NCBI GenBank assembly: GCA_031396835.1
Contig: JANNLO010000191.1
Location: 1 to 7,239 of the forward strand
Direction: 5' to 3'
Source: Snowella sp031396835
GTDB lineage: Bacteria > Cyanobacteriota > Cyanobacteriia > Cyanobacteriales > Microcystaceae
Length of the DNA: 7,239 bases
Of the stretch, positions 4,015 to 7,239 are shown one piece after another. Position 1 is the stretch's first letter. Each line of letters opens with the position of its first letter. Position numbers and translations under genes: made by a program. The notes below the pieces were generated by a model, which made no database searches, was not told the origin of the DNA, and worked only from the letters and a program-made list of their open reading frames with translations.

Positions 4015-5544
4015 CTAACTTTCAGTTGATGAGGATTCATCATTTTCATAGGATGCAAATGCCTTACCTAAAACTCTCTGTGGTTGTGATTGTTCAAGAG
4101 ATTCCTGTTGAATAACCTGTTGACTGCTATTCAAATTAAATGCTTCTCCGATTACTTGCCGTGTTTTTATCTGGGAAGATAATTCAGATGGAGTAACTTC
4201 TATTTCTTCATTAGAACTAAAAGCTGATCCAGGTTGTATATTTTTCTTTCGTTTAGAATCAGTAAAATTTGGAATATTTTCAAATCTACCTGTAATTTTC
4301 TTGTCAGTATCTATATGAATTGTTAAAGGATTACTTGAGCTATTAATATCACCTTCCCATCCAACAAAACACCAATTTTCAGGATAGATACTCCAGGCGT
4401 GAATGCTAACGTTAGTATTAAGTAAATGATTTCCTACACCACTAACTTTGACAAACTCTTTAGCTTCAAGTGGAAAAATTTCAACTTGAATAGAAGCAAA
4501 AGAATTAGGTAGTCTTTTATATTTAGCGATTACTTTTACATTTTTTTTAACGATCATATCTAAACTTTTGTCAGATTGAATAATATCACCATGCCATCCG
4601 ACAAATTCCCAGTCGGAAAAAGCGATTGCCTCAAGTTTAATTTGTTTATCTTCAATATATTTGCCACCACCTTCGACTCTTCCTGCTTCAGGTGGATCTA
4701 CTTCCACTTCAACTAAATATTTAGGAACAATACCACCACTAAATTTAGGTTCTAGCTTAATTTCAATTGCTGGTATTTCAGTTTTTGTACTTGAAGACTG
4801 GTCAACTGGTACTGTCTCAGATAACATATCAGTCAAAGCTTTTTTCAACTCTCTAAAAAGATTACGCATACGTTTAAATCGCTGATTGGGATCGGGGTTA
4901 GTTGCCTGGAGATACCATCCTGAGTCCGCAATATTGGGAAACCAGTAAGCAAGAGTTTTCGCAAAAGCGTAGGTATCAATTGTTTCTCTGGATTTTTGTG
5001 CTGAGTTAGCATCGCTTATTTCGGGGGGTAAAAAATCACCACAATCTTTCAGAGCGTCTTCATTACCTTGCGTTAGAAATGAAGCATAGCCAAATCTGCT
5101 TAGATACACTTTATCATCTTTAAGAATAAAGCTTTTAGGATTTATTTGTCCGTGAATTAATTTTTTATTGTTGAGAATATGGAGTAGCTCGGATGCTTCA
5201 GATAAGTATTTTAAAATTAACTCAAGGTCAAGATTTTTTGAAAAGTCTAAAACACTACCCAATGATTCTGGATAAATAATGACCAAAGGTAGATCTTTAC
5301 TTGATATGACTTGTTCGGGGGGAATAATTCCCTCACGGCGAACGTTTTTAAGATCATCAAAATAATCAAAAGCCTCTTTAATTTGTCCTGTTTGGCAATT
5401 ATTTAAAAGGACTTGAATAATATGAAATTTTTGTGTTTTTAAATTTACTCCTTCAATATATTGATATAAATGAGATTTTTTCAAAGCTTTAATTAGCTCA
5501 TATTTTCCTGCGATTACTTGCCCGATTTTGATTTCATTTTGCAT
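4015..5544 (-). CDS. Pseudokinase-like protein with two divergent InlB B-repeat domains
   Basis: The product is 509 residues from the ATG at 5544. A longer frame from 5616 would overlap Hsp70 and adds 24 unrelated residues. Residues 1-240 resemble a Ser/Thr kinase fold (IGQVIAGKYELIKAL at the start, TYAFAKTLAYWF near 191-202, NPDPNQRF near 216-223), but the key motifs are lost: no glycine loop, HGQINPKS (131-138) where HRDxKPxN is expected, and RFG (150-152) where DFG is expected. Catalysis is therefore unlikely. Two beta-rich repeats follow (about 276-342 and 352-421), each with FVGWxGD (314-320, 393-399), typical of divergent InlB B-repeats. The tail (422-509) is polar, with three similar short motifs GSAF, GEAF and GKAF. 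No signal peptide or membrane segment is seen. The gene starts 44 bp after the Hsp70 stop and is probably cotranscribed with it. A scaffold or regulator working with this Hsp70 is an inference from gene order. Confidence 0.75.
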   Translation of the reverse strand: MQNEIKIGQVIAGKYELIKALKKSHLYQYIEGVNLKTQKFHIIQVLLNNCQTGQIKEAFDYFDDLKNVRREGIIPPEQVISSKDLPLVIIYPESLGSVLDFSKNLDLELILKYLSEASELLHILNNKKLIHGQINPKSFILKDDKVYLSRFGYASFLTQGNEDALKDCGDFLPPEISDANSAQKSRETIDTYAFAKTLAYWFPNIADSGWYLQATNPDPNQRFKRMRNLFRELKKALTDMLSETVPVDQSSSTKTEIPAIEIKLEPKFSGGIVPKYLVEVEVDPPEAGRVEGGGKYIEDKQIKLEAIAFSDWEFVGWHGDIIQSDKSLDMIVKKNVKVIAKYKRLPNSFASIQVEIFPLEAKEFVKVSGVGNHLLNTNVSIHAWSIYPENWCFVGWEGDINSSSNPLTIHIDTDKKITGRFENIPNFTDSKRKKNIQPGSAFSSNEEIEVTPSELSSQIKTRQVIGEAFNLNSSQQVIQQESLEQSQPQRVLGKAFASYENDESSSTES

Positions 5545-5588
5545 AGTACAAAAGTTTAATATTTGATCATATAGTTGTAAAAATAAAT

Positions 5589-7082
5589 CTAGGCATATCC
5601 AAAGGAATCGCCCCAACGATCACCATTTATCTCGACAGTGACAGTGACATTCTGTTCTGTATCTACCTTAAATATCACCGTAATGTCTAATGATTCAGCT
5701 TTAGCTGGCGGTAAATCAATCTTTATCGTGCCAATCTTTGTATTATCTTTGACATCGGGTGCAGAACCCTGATAAACATTAATGTCGAGCGATGTCATAT
5801 TGTCTACATCATTCGTAAATACCTGACTGTGCTCCCAAGGCGTAGGTTGGTTAGCCGCAATTAATTCAAAGAATCTACCCCCAGCTTTTTCTAAGCCTAA
5901 CGCATGACAAGTACGGGTTTTGACTTCAATCTCGCGTCCAAAAATCTCGCGATCATCGAGATATGCCGCATACATGGCTGCACCTTCAGCAACACAAAGA
6001 GATGCGTTGATATTGCCATAGACTTTCTCTTCGCCAATTAAGTCGCAAACTAGCGATCGCATACAAGGGATCTTGCTAGATCCGCCAACCAGAATTACAC
6101 GACTCATATCAGATTGTCGCAGGTTGGAAACAGCCCAAAGCTTTTGAACGATGCTATCAATCTTTGTAATATAGGTTTGGATAGATTCCTCAAATTCTGC
6201 ACGAGTTAATTTAATGTCAATGTGTTTACCAGGAATAACATCAGTGACAGTAACATAGGTGTCATCAGCAGAAGACAAAGTAATTTTGGCTTCAACCGCT
6301 TGCTCCATTACTTTCTGTCTAGCCTTTTTCTGCTCAATATCTGATAATCCTGCTAGACTCACACCTCCCTTTTTTAAAATTAAGTTGTATAAGCATTCAT
6401 CGAAATCCATTCCTCCTAAGCGATCGTCTCCACCTGTTGCCAATACTTCAAACAACAACTTTTCAGGTGTTTGGTGTAAGCAAAACAAGGTTAAGTCAAA
6501 TGTACCGCCACCAAGATCGAATACTAAAATATTCTCTTTAATTTCTTCGTCGGGGCGATCTTGGACTAATTGCCACGCATAGGCGAGAGAGGCGGCAATT
6601 GGTTCTTGAATTATACCAATACAGTTGATATCAGCGATCGCGGCAGCTTTTCTGGTGTGTTCGCATTGATGAGCTTTAAAATAATATGGGACTGTGACAA
6701 TTGTGCCACGACTTTTGAACTTAGTTCCGTCACCAAATTGCTTGGCAACATCTTGATATAGCTCTTGCAAAATCTTGGCAGAAAGCTCAATAGGGGAGAA
6801 ATTTTTGCCGCCAATTGAGATGACCTGCGATGCGTCATCCATCATTCGTTTTATCCCGACCACAACATTCTCAGGATTAACAAATCCTTTCCTGTAAGCG
6901 AGTTTTCCGACTAAAATTTCTGATGTCTTATGATCGCAGTAAACGACAGATTGCAGGGTGTCGCCATTTGTTTTGTGTTGATAGTGACGTGGTTCTCGAC
7001 GTTTTTCGTGCCAACGGGCAATCGCACTAAAGGTTGTGCCGAGGTCAATGCCAAGGACGGGATTGAGTTCATTGTCTGCCAT
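5589..7082 (-). CDS. Hsp70-family chaperone lacking the C-terminal lid (DnaK-like)
   Basis: The 497-residue product has a full Hsp70 nucleotide-binding domain: phosphate-1 loop GIDLGTTFSA (11-20), Lys78 in GIKRMMDD, TVPYYFKAHQCEHTRKAAAIA (130-150), EPIAASLAYA (160-169), phosphate-2 loop VFDLGGGTFD (187-196) and the adenosine motif VILVGGSSKIP (329-339). Residues 385-497 fit the beta-sandwich substrate-binding domain (FELIAANQPTPWEHSQVFTN; INVYQGSAPDVKDNTKIG). The protein stops where the helical lid should begin, so it is about 110-140 residues shorter than DnaK. The usual hydrophobic DVLLLDV linker is replaced by a polar stretch around 382-390. AGGAG at 7093-7097 precedes the ATG by 10 nt. 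A GrpE-like gene lies 30 bp upstream and a pseudokinase gene 44 bp downstream. It is likely a specialised ATP-driven binder rather than the housekeeping DnaK. Confidence 0.93.
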   Translation of the reverse strand: MADNELNPVLGIDLGTTFSAIARWHEKRREPRHYQHKTNGDTLQSVVYCDHKTSEILVGKLAYRKGFVNPENVVVGIKRMMDDASQVISIGGKNFSPIELSAKILQELYQDVAKQFGDGTKFKSRGTIVTVPYYFKAHQCEHTRKAAAIADINCIGIIQEPIAASLAYAWQLVQDRPDEEIKENILVFDLGGGTFDLTLFCLHQTPEKLLFEVLATGGDDRLGGMDFDECLYNLILKKGGVSLAGLSDIEQKKARQKVMEQAVEAKITLSSADDTYVTVTDVIPGKHIDIKLTRAEFEESIQTYITKIDSIVQKLWAVSNLRQSDMSRVILVGGSSKIPCMRSLVCDLIGEEKVYGNINASLCVAEGAAMYAAYLDDREIFGREIEVKTRTCHALGLEKAGGRFFELIAANQPTPWEHSQVFTNDVDNMTSLDINVYQGSAPDVKDNTKIGTIKIDLPPAKAESLDITVIFKVDTEQNVTVTVEINGDRWGDSFGYA

Positions 7083-7112
7083 TTTTTAAAATCTCCTAAT
7101 TTGCTTGATGAT

Positions 7113-7238
7113 CTACTTGTTTTTAACAACAATAATTTGGGCACTCCGCAAAATTAAGGTTTGCTCTTGATCTGGTAATTTGTATTCATAGCCGTTTCTG
7201 GTGATTTCTTTGACAGATTCATGGGGCAGATCAGGATC
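7113..7238 (-). CDS. GrpE-like nucleotide exchange factor, 3' end only (cut by window edge)
   Basis: Forty-one codons are open on the minus strand from the right edge to the TAG at 7113-7115, ending in PHESVKEI, RNGYEYKL and LRSAQIIVVKNK. This resembles the C-terminal beta-rich head of GrpE, where HEAV, a GY/Y stretch and 'LRPAxVxV' near the end are typical. GrpE releases ADP from Hsp70. The stop is 30 bp before the Hsp70 ATG and the strand is the same, so an operon is likely, and the pairing with Hsp70 strengthens the call. The N-terminal coiled coil lies outside the window, so the identification rests on a short segment. Confidence 0.65.
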   Translation of the reverse strand, partial: DPDLPHESVKEITRNGYEYKLPDQEQTLILRSAQIIVVKNK

Positions 7239-7239
7239 A

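Noticed and set aside
4007..4019. GTTA-N5-TAAC hairpin at the end of the pseudokinase gene as terminator
   Set aside because: The four-base stem is too weak and no T-run follows in the direction of transcription.
5545..5616. N-terminal extension of the pseudokinase protein from an upstream ATG (24 residues, hydrophobic)
   Set aside because: It would overlap the end of the Hsp70 gene and has no family similarity, whereas the ATG at 5544 leads directly into the kinase-like IGQVIAGKYEL start.

Overview
The window looks cyanobacterial. GCGATCGC (the HIP1 octamer over-represented in many cyanobacterial genomes) occurs six times, at 1472, 1557, 1593, 2035, 6053 and 6634. Several of the proteins also have a cyanobacterial flavour: short ParA proteins paired with ribbon-helix-helix (RHH) partners, and a GrpE/Hsp70/pseudokinase cluster. 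The DNA is AT-rich. Genus and replicon type cannot be read from the window. Two partition modules and a tyrosine recombinase on the left point to a plasmid or a plasmid-derived island joined to more chromosome-like genes on the right.

Left region (1-1087): a pyrimidine-rich tract runs into a ParA ATPase that has lost its N-terminus, including the Walker A loop. A small RHH protein, probably its partner, follows 3 nt later. This looks like the decayed remainder of a partition operon. A gene-free stretch (1088-1391) follows with two long interrupted palindromes, and then a complete XerC/D-like tyrosine recombinase (1392-2342).

Middle region (2343-3333): a second, intact partition operon of ParA (2439-3041) and an RHH partner (3031-3309), overlapping by 11 bp. 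It carries the most striking signal in the window. Three arrays of an 8-bp unit (consensus ACCAGAWR, some copies inverted as TCTGGTWT) lie just before parA, inside the first half of the RHH gene, and across that gene's stop codon. Within each array the copies hold an exact 8-bp register. This is the layout expected for a centromere/operator bound cooperatively by RHH dimers.

Right region (3371-7239, all on the minus strand): an ArfB/YaeJ-type ribosome-rescue hydrolase, a spacer of about 230 bp, then an operon read leftwards: the 3' end of a GrpE-like exchange factor cut by the window edge, an Hsp70 of 497 residues lacking the helical lid, and a 509-residue protein that joins a degenerate kinase fold to two InlB-B-like repeats and a tail of short repeated motifs. 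Gene order suggests that GrpE serves this specialised Hsp70 and that the pseudokinase-repeat protein is its partner or client. That link is inferred from position only.
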